Source: VXPQ01 sp965248175 (lineage in GTDB: Bacteria; Bacteroidota; Rhodothermia; Rhodothermales; VXPQ01). Taken from it: DNA of 64,000 nt. A model generated the notes under the pieces. It did no database searches. It worked only from the letters and a program-made list of their open reading frames with translations, and was not told the DNA's origin. Both the position numbers and the translations under genes were made by a program. Of this stretch, positions 24,945-34,017 are shown piece after piece; within the stretch, counting starts at the first letter, position 1; the number at the start of each line of letters is the position of its first letter. The DNA lies in assembly GCA_965248175.1 (NCBI GenBank), contig OZ252093.1, positions 1,674,001 to 1,738,000 of the forward strand, written 5' to 3'.

Positions 24945-25709
24945 TCAGTCCTGCAGCAGTTTCAGAACTTGCGCATGCAGTTCCGGAGTTGCCGCCGAGA
25001 TCATTGTACCGTTTGATTTCAGACTCAGTGCCTGTCCGGCCCAATCCGATGTCGAACCACCCGCTGCCTGCACCACCGTCGACACCGGTAGGTAGTCATA
25101 GGGTTGCAGATCAAAATCGACCACCGCGTCCACAAATCCGGCGGCAACCATGGCGTGTGAATAGCAGTCGTGGGCAAACCGTCGTGTCTGTCCTGAATTG
25201 ACAAGGCGAGCAAACTTCTCGGGATGTTCGGTGAAGATTTTCCCTCCTTCATTGATGTAGAGTACTGATTGGTTGAGTTGTCTTTGGCCCGATGTTTTGA
25301 TCGGAATGCCGTTCATAGTGGCGCCTGATCCGGCCTTGGCGGCAAAGATTTCGCCCAGAGCGGGCATTCCGATGATCCCGATATCCGGCACTCCGCTGGA
25401 CAGATGTCCGAGAAGGAACCCAAAGAGCGGGCTCCCAGCCATGAAGGATCGGGTTCCATCAATCGGATCAATGATCCACATGTGCTCCGAATCAGCCCTT
25501 TCAATGCCGTGCTCCTCTCCGAAGATTCCGTCTTCGGGGTAGTGTTCGCCCAGAATCTCACGAATTCGGTACTCAATGCTGCGGTCAGCCTGGGTTACAG
25601 GGCTCTCATCCGATTTGAACTCGATGCCAAGTTTTCTCCTGAAATATCTCAGCGCGGTTTCAGATGCGATTTCCGCAATCTCAACTGCATGTTCAAACTT
25701 GGTCGCCAT
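24945..25709 (-). CDS. Inositol-monophosphatase family phosphatase
   Basis: 254 residues from ATG 25709 (MATKFEHAVEIAEIASETAL). Metal site: EEHGIERA, DPIDGTRSF (motif DPIDGT) and, late in the chain, DLQPYDYLPVSTVVQAAGG. Close relatives act on inositol phosphate, histidinol phosphate or 3'-phosphoadenosine; substrate cannot be chosen here. The start overlaps the stop of the truncated DeoR-type regulator as TAATG, showing both belonged to one operon. A longer in-frame start at 25856 would use duplicated mmeI DNA and is spurious. Confidence 0.88.
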   Translation of the reverse strand: MATKFEHAVEIAEIASETALRYFRRKLGIEFKSDESPVTQADRSIEYRIREILGEHYPEDGIFGEEHGIERADSEHMWIIDPIDGTRSFMAGSPLFGFLLGHLSSGVPDIGIIGMPALGEIFAAKAGSGATMNGIPIKTSGQRQLNQSVLYINEGGKIFTEHPEKFARLVNSGQTRRFAHDCYSHAMVAAGFVDAVVDFDLQPYDYLPVSTVVQAAGGSTSDWAGQALSLKSNGTMISAATPELHAQVLKLLQD

Positions 25710-25830
25710 TAGTGCCTCAATCCCTGACCCTGTATCGAAATTCCGATCTCGACCTCCCAATTCGCCAGAGCCTGCTTCAATTCCTTTCCAGGCATGCGGT
25801 CCGTCACGAGCAAGTCGATACTGTGTGGTA
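25709..25830 (-). pseudogene. C-terminal stump of a DeoR-type transcriptional regulator
   Basis: The frame reads VPHSIDLLVTDRMPGKELKQ, then ALANWEVEIGI and a TAA that overlaps the phosphatase ATG. The pattern (I-D-x-L-V-T-D, then E-L-x-x-A-L) matches the end of DeoR sugar-sensing domains. All of the helix-turn-helix and most of the sensor are gone: at 25831 the sequence switches abruptly to duplicated mmeI leader DNA. The operon has therefore lost its regulator and probably its native promoter. Confidence 0.6.
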
Positions 25831-26046
25831 CGTATTTCATTCCAGGACAGGCGCATGCGTTTGGACTTGGGGGCTCATCGGGCGCGTTGACGCGAAACAA
25901 GGTCGCAATCCTGCACCTTAATTGCACCGGAATCTTGTCCGATCAGACCGAATCGCCGCTGCCGCGACAGAGAATCGGCTTGAAGTATGAAAGGTTATGT
26001 CAATCGCAGAAACGGTCTTGCCAATCCACGGGAGCCTTGGCCCGCC
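25831..26046. repeat. Fused relics of the mmeI leader (25831-25938) and fic 3' end (26000-26046)
   Basis: 25831-25938 matches 19168-19282; 26000-26046 matches 19497-19543 at about 40 of 47 positions, including the fic stop. The intervening fic and relic DNA is missing. No functional gene is present between 25831 and 26054. Confidence 0.8.
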
Positions 26047-26054
26047 TGAATCCT

Positions 26055-27122
26055 TCAGGGATTGGCGATCCGGTCCACGGCGTGCAGCAGGCTGGTAGCT
26101 GCCTCGGGCGTGTCGTGTGAGATCTCCCAGATCATTACTCCCGGATACTCGTTATCGACTACGAATTGTGTCTTGTCGGTAATGGTCTGTACGCCGTTGT
26201 AGTAGATGTTGGCGACCTGGTCGGCATCCGGAGCCTGGGAGTATTGGGCGACGATGTCGCGATAGGCGACGCCAACCCCGCCGTCCCTGTCAAAGTCACG
26301 TCCGTAGAAGGGCAACCCGAGGATGGTCTTGTTCCGGGGCCATTCTCGATACTGCGTCCAGTATGATAGCCCGGTGGAGGAAATATCGGACCCGGAACCG
26401 ATGGCCTGTTGGTAGGATGCGTGAGGTCCCGGGGAAGACCAGGGGCCGGAAAAGTCGTAGGCCATGACGTGAATGTAGTCCACCAGGGAATGCACCTGGT
26501 CGCCGAAGTGCTGTCCGAACCAGTTGGCGGGGTACACATCTATTGACATTTCCAGGTCGTGGGGTTGCAGCTCGGCCCGCAGGTCTCCCAGTAATGCAAT
26601 CAGGTTGGCTTTTTCGGAAGCATCGGGAGTGTTGTTGCTGTCTTTGGTCCAGTGTTCCCAGTCAATGTCCACGCCATGGAAGCAATGGGCTGTCAGATAG
26701 TCACGAATTTCCAGAACGAATGTCTGGCGAGCGGTTGCGTTGGCAGCCATGGTGGGGAAATTGTCCGATCCGCTGCCACCGCCACCGATCGAGAGGAAGA
26801 CCTCGACTCCTTGCACACGGGCGGCTCCGGCCAGAGCGTCTACCTGGGTCAGGCGCGAAACATCCAGGGAACCGTCGGTATTCGGGATGGCGAAAGCGTA
26901 GATCACGCGGGTAAGCTTGTCCCACTGAATCCGGGATACAGGCAGCACGTCATGTTTCCAGTTGGGATAAAATCCGATTACATGATGGCCGAACACCTTG
27001 CGCTGAAAGCTGTCGCTGCACGTGTCAGGCTCGGCGCCTGCTATATTTTTGTTCCTGCTGCAACCGGCGACCGTCAGCAGGATGGCCAGGACAATGGTCT
27101 GTGGGTGTTTCCAGTGAGTCAT
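26055..27122 (-). CDS. GH18 chitinase-like lipoprotein
   Basis: 355 residues from ATG 27122, giving a lipoprotein signal (IVLAILLTVAGC, Cys at the lipobox). The GH18 barrel shows HHVIGFYPNWKHD, VEVFLSIGGGG and the active-site strand GVDIDWEHW, with Asp, Asp and catalytic Glu; the first D of DxxDxDxE is His. SMVDYIHVMAYDF-type and MIWEISHD motifs follow. It would hydrolyse chitin or related beta-1,4-N-acetylglucosamine polymers at the cell surface. An earlier in-frame ATG (27155) would spoil the signal. A fragment of a homologue lies at 20785-20880. Confidence 0.9.
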   Translation of the reverse strand: MTHWKHPQTIVLAILLTVAGCSRNKNIAGAEPDTCSDSFQRKVFGHHVIGFYPNWKHDVLPVSRIQWDKLTRVIYAFAIPNTDGSLDVSRLTQVDALAGAARVQGVEVFLSIGGGGSGSDNFPTMAANATARQTFVLEIRDYLTAHCFHGVDIDWEHWTKDSNNTPDASEKANLIALLGDLRAELQPHDLEMSIDVYPANWFGQHFGDQVHSLVDYIHVMAYDFSGPWSSPGPHASYQQAIGSGSDISSTGLSYWTQYREWPRNKTILGLPFYGRDFDRDGGVGVAYRDIVAQYSQAPDADQVANIYYNGVQTITDKTQFVVDNEYPGVMIWEISHDTPEAATSLLHAVDRIANP

Positions 27123-27158
27123 GGTCCTATGCGCCTCTTTTGCCCATCTCCTCAATGT

Positions 27159-29858
27159 CTACTTCAACAGGATCATTTTTTGCGTAAGGGTTTGCTCGCC
27201 TGCCTCCAGCACGTACACATACACGCCACTTGTCCAGCCTAAAGCGTCCAGACGGATTTCATGCGTTCCTGCGGGCCGAATCTCGTCGGTTAATGTGGCT
27301 ACTTCCTGCCCAAGCATATTGTACACGGAAAGACGAACCTGTCCGGTTTGCGGCTGCGCCCACCGGATGAACGTAGATGGGTTGAAGGGATTGGGGTAAT
27401 TCTGCTCAAGGGCGAGGGCCGTGGGGAGTTCCTCATCTTCTATAGCCGTGGGATCATAGTTCTGAGTGGCGGATATGTTAAGAGTGATTTCAGGTTGATC
27501 CGGCCTCGGATTGGTATGTACGGCAATAAGCGTTACCCGGTCGTACTCCCCCATAATCGTGTGTTCGCTGACATCGCTGTCAATTTCTACAAGTTCTTTT
27601 ACAGTATCCTTTTCTTTGAATAAACGAAACGACGTAATTTCATCATGATTTGTATCGATTGAGAGATGCATGTTGGAAGGATTTTCGTAGGTGAAATAGC
27701 CATAGCCTCCGGGATATATTTCAAGATCCTTTTCCGAAAAGGTATTATTTGCAAGGTTGACAGTCACAACGTGTAGTGGAAATATTTTTTGATTCGCATA
27801 TCTTGGTGTTTCATAGGCGTATTTTATCCCATTAAGAAGAATCGAAGAATCGTTAACGAAATTCGTAGCATGATAATCTACGACAATGTTTGAAAGAGTA
27901 AGATTGGAATTCAAGGAGGAGAGGGCATAATCTAGTCCGTCAATACCCTGATACCAGTCACCATCGTCTGGGTTATCCGGATCGCAAACACCTCCCGGTT
28001 TACATACCTGTATAAGGTTTTTCATGTTATCCAAACCAATACGATCTTCAAGATAAGTCACGAATATCATGGCGTGATCGTAATCGAAAGGGCGCGGAGG
28101 AAAGAGTGGTTCACCAGGGGATGGAGTTTGATAATACGAAAAGGTAGGTAGAACATTTCCTTCAGCAAACATTATGTTATTGCTGGCCCATTCAGCTAAT
28201 CCTTCAGTAAAAAAAACGATGCCGAAAGATCCGCCGTATCCTCCATCTATGTTATGTACGTATTCATGTGCAAGGATTTTAGAATATACTAGATCTCCTG
28301 GTCCATGCGGTAAAGAATTATATTTATTAATATTTATGTAACTATAATAGTCACTAGCCAGTCCCAAATACTTCCAATTATAAACATGACAAAGTATATC
28401 AATGACTCTTTCACCATTATTTTCGTTAACATAATTTTCTCGAACTGTTCCTAAAAGATCTCTCCCATATTCAAAAATGCCCTTTGTAGAGTCTGCAGGT
28501 ATTGAAGAAAAAATGTAGGATAAAAAATTTTCCATAGACTCGTCAGAAATGTTTACTGACTGAAAGGCATCCTCCGATATCCATACCCTCCCATAAGAAT
28601 TTTCTTGTATTAGTATGAATTCAACAGATCTTATGGTATGCGGATCGTCCTCCTGAAGTACTTTAAAAATTTGTCTCTTGTTATTGACAAATTCTTCAGG
28701 TATTTGAAAACAATTATTGATCAATCCCGGATTGTCATCCAACCTAACGTATATCTGGGGGCTTAATAAAATAGTACATACTTCAGGAGGTATTTCGCCA
28801 GACAATTGATTGGAACGCAGGCTAAGTGTTTCCAGGTTCACAAGGTTGCCCATTTCCGGGGGCAGGGGGCCGGTCAGCTGGTTAGATCTAAGGAGTAACA
28901 CCTTCAGATTTACCAGATTTCCTATCTCGGCAGGAATGGATCCCGTTAGTCGATTAGTGCTGAGGTAAAGATGAGTCAGGTTCACGAGATCACCTATTTT
29001 CGGAGAAATCGAACCACTAAGCAGATTTGAACCCATATTAAGGTACGTGAGATTTGTAAGATTTCCCATCTCGGCAGGAATCGATCCCGTTAATTGATTG
29101 CCACCGAGATTGAGATAGGTCAGGTTCACGAGATTACCTATTTCCGGAGGAATCGAACCGATTAATTCATTGTCCCCCCATTCGATAGAGGTTAAATTAA
29201 TAAGATTGCCTATCCCCGAGGGAATACCACCGCTTATATCGTTGGCGCCGAGATTTATTTCTTTCAAATTCATAAGGTTGATTATCCCGAGAGGTACAGG
29301 GCCAGTTAATTTATTTATCGCTAAACTAATAATATTTAAATTAACAAGGTTGTCTATATTTGAAGGAATATGACCGTTTATACCATTAACGTCGAGATCT
29401 ATTTCTTTCAAATTCACCAGGTTGCCTATCCCGGGAGGTATAGGACCAGTCAGTTCATTAAATCTAATATTTAAAATTTCTAAATGAATAAGATTTTCTA
29501 TTTCGGAAGGTATGGAGCCGGTCAGGTTGTTGGCTCCAAGTCTAATTGTCTTTAAATGTACAAGGTCTCCTACCTCTGGGGGTATGGAACCGGTCAGTCC
29601 TCTACCATGAAGGTCAATGGATTCTACTCGTCCGGTATTGTCGGTCTCAATGCCGTACCATTCATTAAGAGGCTTATCGCTTTTCCAGTTGGTATTGTTT
29701 ACCCAGTTGTTTCCCCCCGTCGAATCGTACAGCGCTACCAGGGCAGCACGGTCTGTCTCTACCGAGCCTTGTGCTGCGACCATCGCAGGGGACACGAGGA
29801 GACAGGCCATACAGAGGAGCAGCCGCGAGGTCCTTATGATAGAGAATGGTATTTTCAT
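27159..29858 (-). CDS. Exported LRR / collagenase-like gluzincin metalloprotease with T9SS sorting domain
   Basis: 899 residues. Signal peptide (LLLCMACLLVSPAMVAAQG); about twelve plant-type leucine-rich repeats (LTGSIPPEIGNLVNLTYLNL style) from ~45 to ~390; a central domain with HEYVHNIDGGYGG at ~531 and EGLAEW at ~552, the HExxH plus distal Glu arrangement of M9 collagenase-like gluzincins; then a beta-rich stretch; and a C-terminal type IX sorting domain from ~820 (NYPNPFNPSTFIRWA ... MLGQEVATLTDEI ... GVYVYVLEAG). It would be secreted and attached at the surface, binding via LRRs and cleaving protein. It starts 37 bp upstream of the chitinase and may be co-transcribed. AT-rich in the LRR and protease part compared with neighbours. 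Confidence 0.85.
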   Translation of the reverse strand: MKIPFSIIRTSRLLLCMACLLVSPAMVAAQGSVETDRAALVALYDSTGGNNWVNNTNWKSDKPLNEWYGIETDNTGRVESIDLHGRGLTGSIPPEVGDLVHLKTIRLGANNLTGSIPSEIENLIHLEILNIRFNELTGPIPPGIGNLVNLKEIDLDVNGINGHIPSNIDNLVNLNIISLAINKLTGPVPLGIINLMNLKEINLGANDISGGIPSGIGNLINLTSIEWGDNELIGSIPPEIGNLVNLTYLNLGGNQLTGSIPAEMGNLTNLTYLNMGSNLLSGSISPKIGDLVNLTHLYLSTNRLTGSIPAEIGNLVNLKVLLLRSNQLTGPLPPEMGNLVNLETLSLRSNQLSGEIPPEVCTILLSPQIYVRLDDNPGLINNCFQIPEEFVNNKRQIFKVLQEDDPHTIRSVEFILIQENSYGRVWISEDAFQSVNISDESMENFLSYIFSSIPADSTKGIFEYGRDLLGTVRENYVNENNGERVIDILCHVYNWKYLGLASDYYSYININKYNSLPHGPGDLVYSKILAHEYVHNIDGGYGGSFGIVFFTEGLAEWASNNIMFAEGNVLPTFSYYQTPSPGEPLFPPRPFDYDHAMIFVTYLEDRIGLDNMKNLIQVCKPGGVCDPDNPDDGDWYQGIDGLDYALSSLNSNLTLSNIVVDYHATNFVNDSSILLNGIKYAYETPRYANQKIFPLHVVTVNLANNTFSEKDLEIYPGGYGYFTYENPSNMHLSIDTNHDEITSFRLFKEKDTVKELVEIDSDVSEHTIMGEYDRVTLIAVHTNPRPDQPEITLNISATQNYDPTAIEDEELPTALALEQNYPNPFNPSTFIRWAQPQTGQVRLSVYNMLGQEVATLTDEIRPAGTHEIRLDALGWTSGVYVYVLEAGEQTLTQKMILLK

Positions 29859-29949
29859 AGCCTGTCACTGTCAGGTGTGTACGAGGAAGAGGAGCAGTGG
29901 TCCATCAATGTGGCACGGTACTATACGTGTCCTGTGACGTCGGATTATG

Positions 29950-29969
29950 CCGCTTTTACAAGCGGTTTT
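29950..29969 (+). terminator. Small stem-loop with T run
   Basis: CCGCTT-TTAC-AAGCGG followed by TTTTCGTTT on the plus strand. It lies in the 293-bp gap 29859-30151, in which no gene is seen; no plus-strand gene feeds it, so its role is uncertain. Confidence 0.3.
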
Positions 29970-30151
29970 CGTTTGTATAATACGTCATCGGGGGTTCGGT
30001 TGCATGCCTACAATCACTTCGAGCACAAAAGCGAGCTGCACCGATGAACGAGGTACAGTCGGCGCCGATCCGCGTATTCGACACCAAACGCACCCTTGTA
30101 AGCTAAGTTGACAAAGTAGCGAGCGAATGGCCACCACTGTCTATAGGTCCC

Positions 30152-31411
30152 CTACCGCTTCGCTACAATCGCCGTACGGTCGTCGCAGTATGCAATGGCC
30201 GGGTCGAGTTGAAAGGCTTCAACCGTTTTTTCAAGCTTTTCGATGATCACCTTGGCTGACAGACCGGCATGCAGGCGAAGCGTTTCCGCCACGCCTTCTT
30301 CGCCGAACGGCTCGCCGTCCGTCCCTTCCGTATCCGAATACCCGTCCGTGCAGATGGCGAGCACATCCCCTTCGAGGAGCTGCAGCGTTTCCTGTTCGGG
30401 GAGGAGGTCCGGGAGGATGCCGATGGGCGGGCTTGCCGGGGGAAGCGACGTGACCGTTGCCTCGCGAACGAGCAATGCGGCGCTGTGTCCCGCATTGACA
30501 TAGGTCAGTACGCCTGCCTGCGTGTCGAGTACGCCGTAGAACAGGGTGACGAATTCTTCGGGGCTCGTATCCTCCCAGACTGCGCGGTTCACTTTGCGCA
30601 GCACATCCTGTATGGAGAAGATGTTCTCGGCCTGCACCCGGAGCGCCGTCCGGACGGTGGCCATGAGGAGGGCCGCCGGAACGCCCTTGCCGGAGATGTC
30701 TCCCTCAACGATGCCGAGATTGCCCCCGGGGAGTTCGATGAAGTCGAAGAAATCCCCGCCGATCTCCTGGCAGGGGTAGCAGGCGCCTGCGATGTCGAAA
30801 GGAGGAACGGAGGGGGCGGTCTCCGGCATGAGTTTGCGCTGAATGCCGGCGGCGATTTCGAGTTCGTGCTCGATTTTCCGCAGGGCCAGCTGCTCCTTGT
30901 AGAGCCGCGCCAGCGAGATGGCGACGGACGCCTGGTTGGCCATGGTGCTGAAGAGGCGCCGTTCGTCCGGGGTAAAATCGTGCGGTTCGGCAGTGAACAT
31001 CGAGAGGGTGCCGATCGCCTCGCCGTCCTGTACGAGCGGAGCGGAGAGGAAGGAATGGACACCTTCGCCCGCCGCTTCGCGCACATAGTCCGTCCGCGGG
31101 TCCTTCGCAATGTCCATAATTGCGATCGGTTTGTGGTTTCCTGCGGCAAACTGCCGAAAGATGCTGCTGGCCGCGGTGAGCGGTCTCGTGTGCAAATACT
31201 CTTCGCTGAGGCCCGAGGAAGCCTTGAGCACCATCTCTCCCGAACCCTTGTCGAGCAGCCGGATAGCGCAGGCCCGCGCATGCATCGTCTCTGTCGTGAC
31301 GCGCACGATCTCGTCGAGTAGAAGCGGCAGGTCGAGGTGGGTTTTCGTAAGGAGCCCGCTTGTGAAATCAAGCGCGGAGAGCTTCTCTTCGGCTCCGTGC
31401 AATACAGTCAT
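30152..31411 (-). CDS. GAF-SpoIIE (RsbU-type) serine/threonine phosphatase
   Basis: 419 residues. A GAF domain (~25-175; DEIVRVTTETMHARACAIRL, SFLSAPLVQDGEAIGTLSMF) is joined by a helical linker (HELEIAAGIQRKLMP) to a PP2C/SpoIIE catalytic domain: GGDFFDF, VEGDISGKGVPAALLMA, VNAGHSAALLV, ICTDGYSDTEG and YCDDRTAIVA. Metal-binding Asp residues are present. Such enzymes dephosphorylate anti-sigma-factor antagonists in partner-switching pathways. The partner STAS and kinase proteins are not in the window. The galactokinase gene ends 36 bp upstream on the same strand, so they may share a transcript. Confidence 0.92.
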   Translation of the reverse strand: MTVLHGAEEKLSALDFTSGLLTKTHLDLPLLLDEIVRVTTETMHARACAIRLLDKGSGEMVLKASSGLSEEYLHTRPLTAASSIFRQFAAGNHKPIAIMDIAKDPRTDYVREAAGEGVHSFLSAPLVQDGEAIGTLSMFTAEPHDFTPDERRLFSTMANQASVAISLARLYKEQLALRKIEHELEIAAGIQRKLMPETAPSVPPFDIAGACYPCQEIGGDFFDFIELPGGNLGIVEGDISGKGVPAALLMATVRTALRVQAENIFSIQDVLRKVNRAVWEDTSPEEFVTLFYGVLDTQAGVLTYVNAGHSAALLVREATVTSLPPASPPIGILPDLLPEQETLQLLEGDVLAICTDGYSDTEGTDGEPFGEEGVAETLRLHAGLSAKVIIEKLEKTVEAFQLDPAIAYCDDRTAIVAKR

Positions 31412-31447
31412 GGCGCACGAAATGCGATCTGGTCACAGGAACGGTTC

Positions 31448-32602
31448 CTACATCCGTTCCGTCCGATGGTTCTCCCGGACCACGTAGATCACCGGGGCGC
31501 GCCTGTACGTTTTCGCATAGGTTTCGCAGAGCGTCTCGCGCAGAGCGGGAACGGCATCTTTGCGCACCAGGTGCACCGTGCAGCCCCCGAAGCCGCCCCC
31601 GGTCATCCGGGCGCCCGCCACGCCGTCCGCGTTCCGGGCGGCGGCAACCAGCGTATCCAGTTCCTCGCAACTCACCTCGTACAGGTCACGCAGGCTGTCG
31701 TGCGACTGGTTCATCAACGCCCCGAATGCCTCGAAATCCCCGTGCCGGAGAGCATCCCGCGCTTGCAGTACGCGGTCGTTCTCTTCCAGGACATGCCGGA
31801 CCCGTCGGCGCTGGAGGGGCGGGAGGAGTGACAAGTCGTCGGGTTTGGCGTTGCGCAGGCTCCGTACATCGGGTCGGGTTTTCCGGATCGTTTCGAGAGC
31901 CTGCTCGCATTCGCTGCGCCGGGCATTGTAGCCGGAGGCGGCCAGTTTACGCCGCACCCCCGAATCGGCGATGACGATCTCGAATGCATCGGTCCGGTCT
32001 CGTTCCGTATTAGCCAGTGGCACATGCTCGCAGGCCAGCGAGCGACAGTCGAGTAGCAAGGCATGCCGTCGGCGCCCCAGCCGGGATACGAACGGGTCCA
32101 TGATGCCGCAGGAAACGCCCGCGTAGCGGTGTTCCACCTGCTGAGACAAGTGCACCGCGTCGATGGGGTCGATTCCAAGGCCGAACAACTGGTCGAGGCC
32201 GTAGATGACCGCCGTGGAGAGGGCTGCCGACGAACTCAGGCCGGCGCCGATGGGCACATTGCCCTCGACGAGCATCTCGAATCCGCCGGGCAGCCGGTCC
32301 CGCAGTTCGCTGATGGCTCCGGTTACATAGGCGGCCCAGGTCCCCGGACCGGTTTCGGGGCGTTCGGAAAGCGGGTATGTTATCCACTCGTCGAACTGCG
32401 CGGCGTACAGCATCACCGTGTCGTCGTTGCGTGCCCGCAGCGCCGCGTATGCGCACCGGTTGATCGTCATCGGCAGCACGAACCCCTCGTGGTAATCCGT
32501 GTGATCCCCGATCAGATTAACGCGCCCCGGAGCCCGAACAATAAGGACATTGTTTGCGTCCGTCTCGCCGAAAGCGGCCCGGAATGAGGAAAGCACCTTC
32601 AC
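31448..32602 (-). CDS. galK: Galactokinase
   Basis: 384 residues, standard length. GHMP kinase landmarks: the galactokinase signature GRVNLIGDHTDYHEGFVLP near the N-terminus (Asp where many have Glu), ATP loop VPIGAGLSSSAALSTAVIYG, and C-terminal ARMTGGGFGGCTVHLV. It phosphorylates galactose at C1 with ATP, first step of the Leloir pathway. The other Leloir genes are not in the window. A sodium-solute symporter of the sugar type lies 1.4 kb upstream on the same strand and could bring in the substrate. Confidence 0.95.
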   Translation of the reverse strand: MKVLSSFRAAFGETDANNVLIVRAPGRVNLIGDHTDYHEGFVLPMTINRCAYAALRARNDDTVMLYAAQFDEWITYPLSERPETGPGTWAAYVTGAISELRDRLPGGFEMLVEGNVPIGAGLSSSAALSTAVIYGLDQLFGLGIDPIDAVHLSQQVEHRYAGVSCGIMDPFVSRLGRRRHALLLDCRSLACEHVPLANTERDRTDAFEIVIADSGVRRKLAASGYNARRSECEQALETIRKTRPDVRSLRNAKPDDLSLLPPLQRRRVRHVLEENDRVLQARDALRHGDFEAFGALMNQSHDSLRDLYEVSCEELDTLVAAARNADGVAGARMTGGGFGGCTVHLVRKDAVPALRETLCETYAKTYRRAPVIYVVRENHRTERM

Positions 32603-32647
32603 GGCCTTGTCGTACTTATTGCTTGCCAGGGAAGGATCGCGACCATG

Positions 32648-33436
32648 TCATTCCGTTGCAACGCCGCCGTGTTCGCGCAGCAGGGCGGTGATCTCCGTTC
32701 TTCTTTTGTTGATCGCAATATCGAGCGGCGTGTACCCGGCGTTGTTTTTCGCGTTCGCGCCTACACCGTGGTCTATCGGCAGTTGAGCAAACTCTATGTC
32801 GTCTCTAACTACTGCATGATGAAGCGGTGTGCCATTGTAGTTATTTTGCACCTCCAAATCTGCACCGGCTGCTATGAGAACCTGTGCGGTTTCTGCGTTC
32901 CAGGCATGATGCAAAGGCGTATTGCCCTGTACGTCTCTTGCATTCACATTCGCGCCGTTTTTTATGAATAGGTCCGTAATTTCTGCATTGCCTGCAAATG
33001 CCGAACTATGTAGTGGTGTGCCATTTTTATATTCTGCCCCCAAGTCAGCACCATGCGTCATAAAAAGTTGTGTAATTTCTGCAGTATGAATAAAATGCAG
33101 GAGGTTATCATCCACGTCAGCACCTTCTTTTATCAATAATTTTATAATTTCTGTCTCGCCGGATGCTGTTGCCATATGAAGTGGGGTAAATCCCCTATAC
33201 GATCTCCTGCTGAAATTTTGATTTACTTTTTCATTAATATCTACGCCGATATCTATCAGAGTTCGTACAATTTCTATATCACCGTCACGAATTGCTGTAT
33301 GAAGCGGAGGCAGCGTATTCTCGGTGACCGGCAGCAGTATTATTTTTACTGGTCGGTCCTGCCCGGACATGTTTTGCCCAAACACCGGCGTGGACCATAC
33401 GGCAAGAACGGCAAGGAAGGTAAGGATGCGCTTCAT
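32648..33436 (-). CDS. Exported ankyrin-repeat protein
   Basis: 262 residues. Signal peptide MKRILTFLAVLAVWSTPVFG, then about six or seven ankyrin repeats (PPLHTAIRDGDIEIVRTLID, TPLHMATASGETEIIKLLIK, TPLHSSAFAGNAEITDLFIK, TPLHHAWNAETAQVLIAAGA, ending in YTPLDIAINKRRTEITALL). It is a protein-binding scaffold with no catalytic part; location should be periplasmic or outer-membrane. The partner is unknown. More AT-rich in its middle than the flanking galK. Confidence 0.9.
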   Translation of the reverse strand: MKRILTFLAVLAVWSTPVFGQNMSGQDRPVKIILLPVTENTLPPLHTAIRDGDIEIVRTLIDIGVDINEKVNQNFSRRSYRGFTPLHMATASGETEIIKLLIKEGADVDDNLLHFIHTAEITQLFMTHGADLGAEYKNGTPLHSSAFAGNAEITDLFIKNGANVNARDVQGNTPLHHAWNAETAQVLIAAGADLEVQNNYNGTPLHHAVVRDDIEFAQLPIDHGVGANAKNNAGYTPLDIAINKRRTEITALLREHGGVATE

Positions 33437-33495
33437 GGGTGTATTGGATTCTGAACCACGGTTTAGTTGTTGTCAACAGGCATGAGGGACAATCC

Positions 33496-33921
33496 TCACA
33501 CAAGAACCTCTTTGGGGTTGGCTCCATATTTGTTCTCGCCTGGCTCGCTATCCAGCAGCATCAAAACGAGCAACCAGATATGACCGATAAAAGGCAGGAA
33601 AATCACCAAAAGATACCATAGGCCGCTGCGTCCCGTATCATGCAAGCGGCGGACGGTAACGGCGATGCGGGGCAGCACATGCATCAACCACCAAAGCAAG
33701 GACACGATACCGATTGCTATTTCCGGAGTGCCCATCGCCAAACCGCCGCTCAGGTCTGGCTCTGTGCCCGTAGCTATCCATGTCAGGGCGACTATCCAGA
33801 AGGGGGCAGCAAGCAATAGTGATCCCAGCCCGTAGAACAACCAAAAGAACCAGTATTCTTTCCTGCGCGCTCTCCCTTGGAAAACGGTATAATTCCTCAG
33901 GGCGTTAAGATACCATTCCAT
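33496..33921 (-). CDS. DUF805 inner-membrane protein
   Basis: 141 residues. Family pattern: NYTVFQGRARRKEYWFFWLF at the N-terminus, then three further hydrophobic helices, RLHDTGRSGLWYLLVIFLP, and a C-terminal DSEPGENKYGANP. Function of DUF805 is not established. It sits 59 bp upstream of the ankyrin gene on the same strand. Confidence 0.9.
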   Translation of the reverse strand: MEWYLNALRNYTVFQGRARRKEYWFFWLFYGLGSLLLAAPFWIVALTWIATGTEPDLSGGLAMGTPEIAIGIVSLLWWLMHVLPRIAVTVRRLHDTGRSGLWYLLVIFLPFIGHIWLLVLMLLDSEPGENKYGANPKEVLV

Positions 33922-34017
33922 GGTCTGGATACCATTTTGTTGTGGTGGAAACGAGGATGATCGCTGCGTAAACTACAGGGCTTGATTCAATATAACAAAC
34001 TCGCCCCCCTGTCTGCT

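Noticed and set aside
25710..25856. Longer start for the inositol-phosphatase-like gene, beginning MRLSWNEIR
   Set aside because: That N-terminus comes from the duplicated mmeI start in the same frame by chance; the true start is the TAATG-coupled ATG at 25709.
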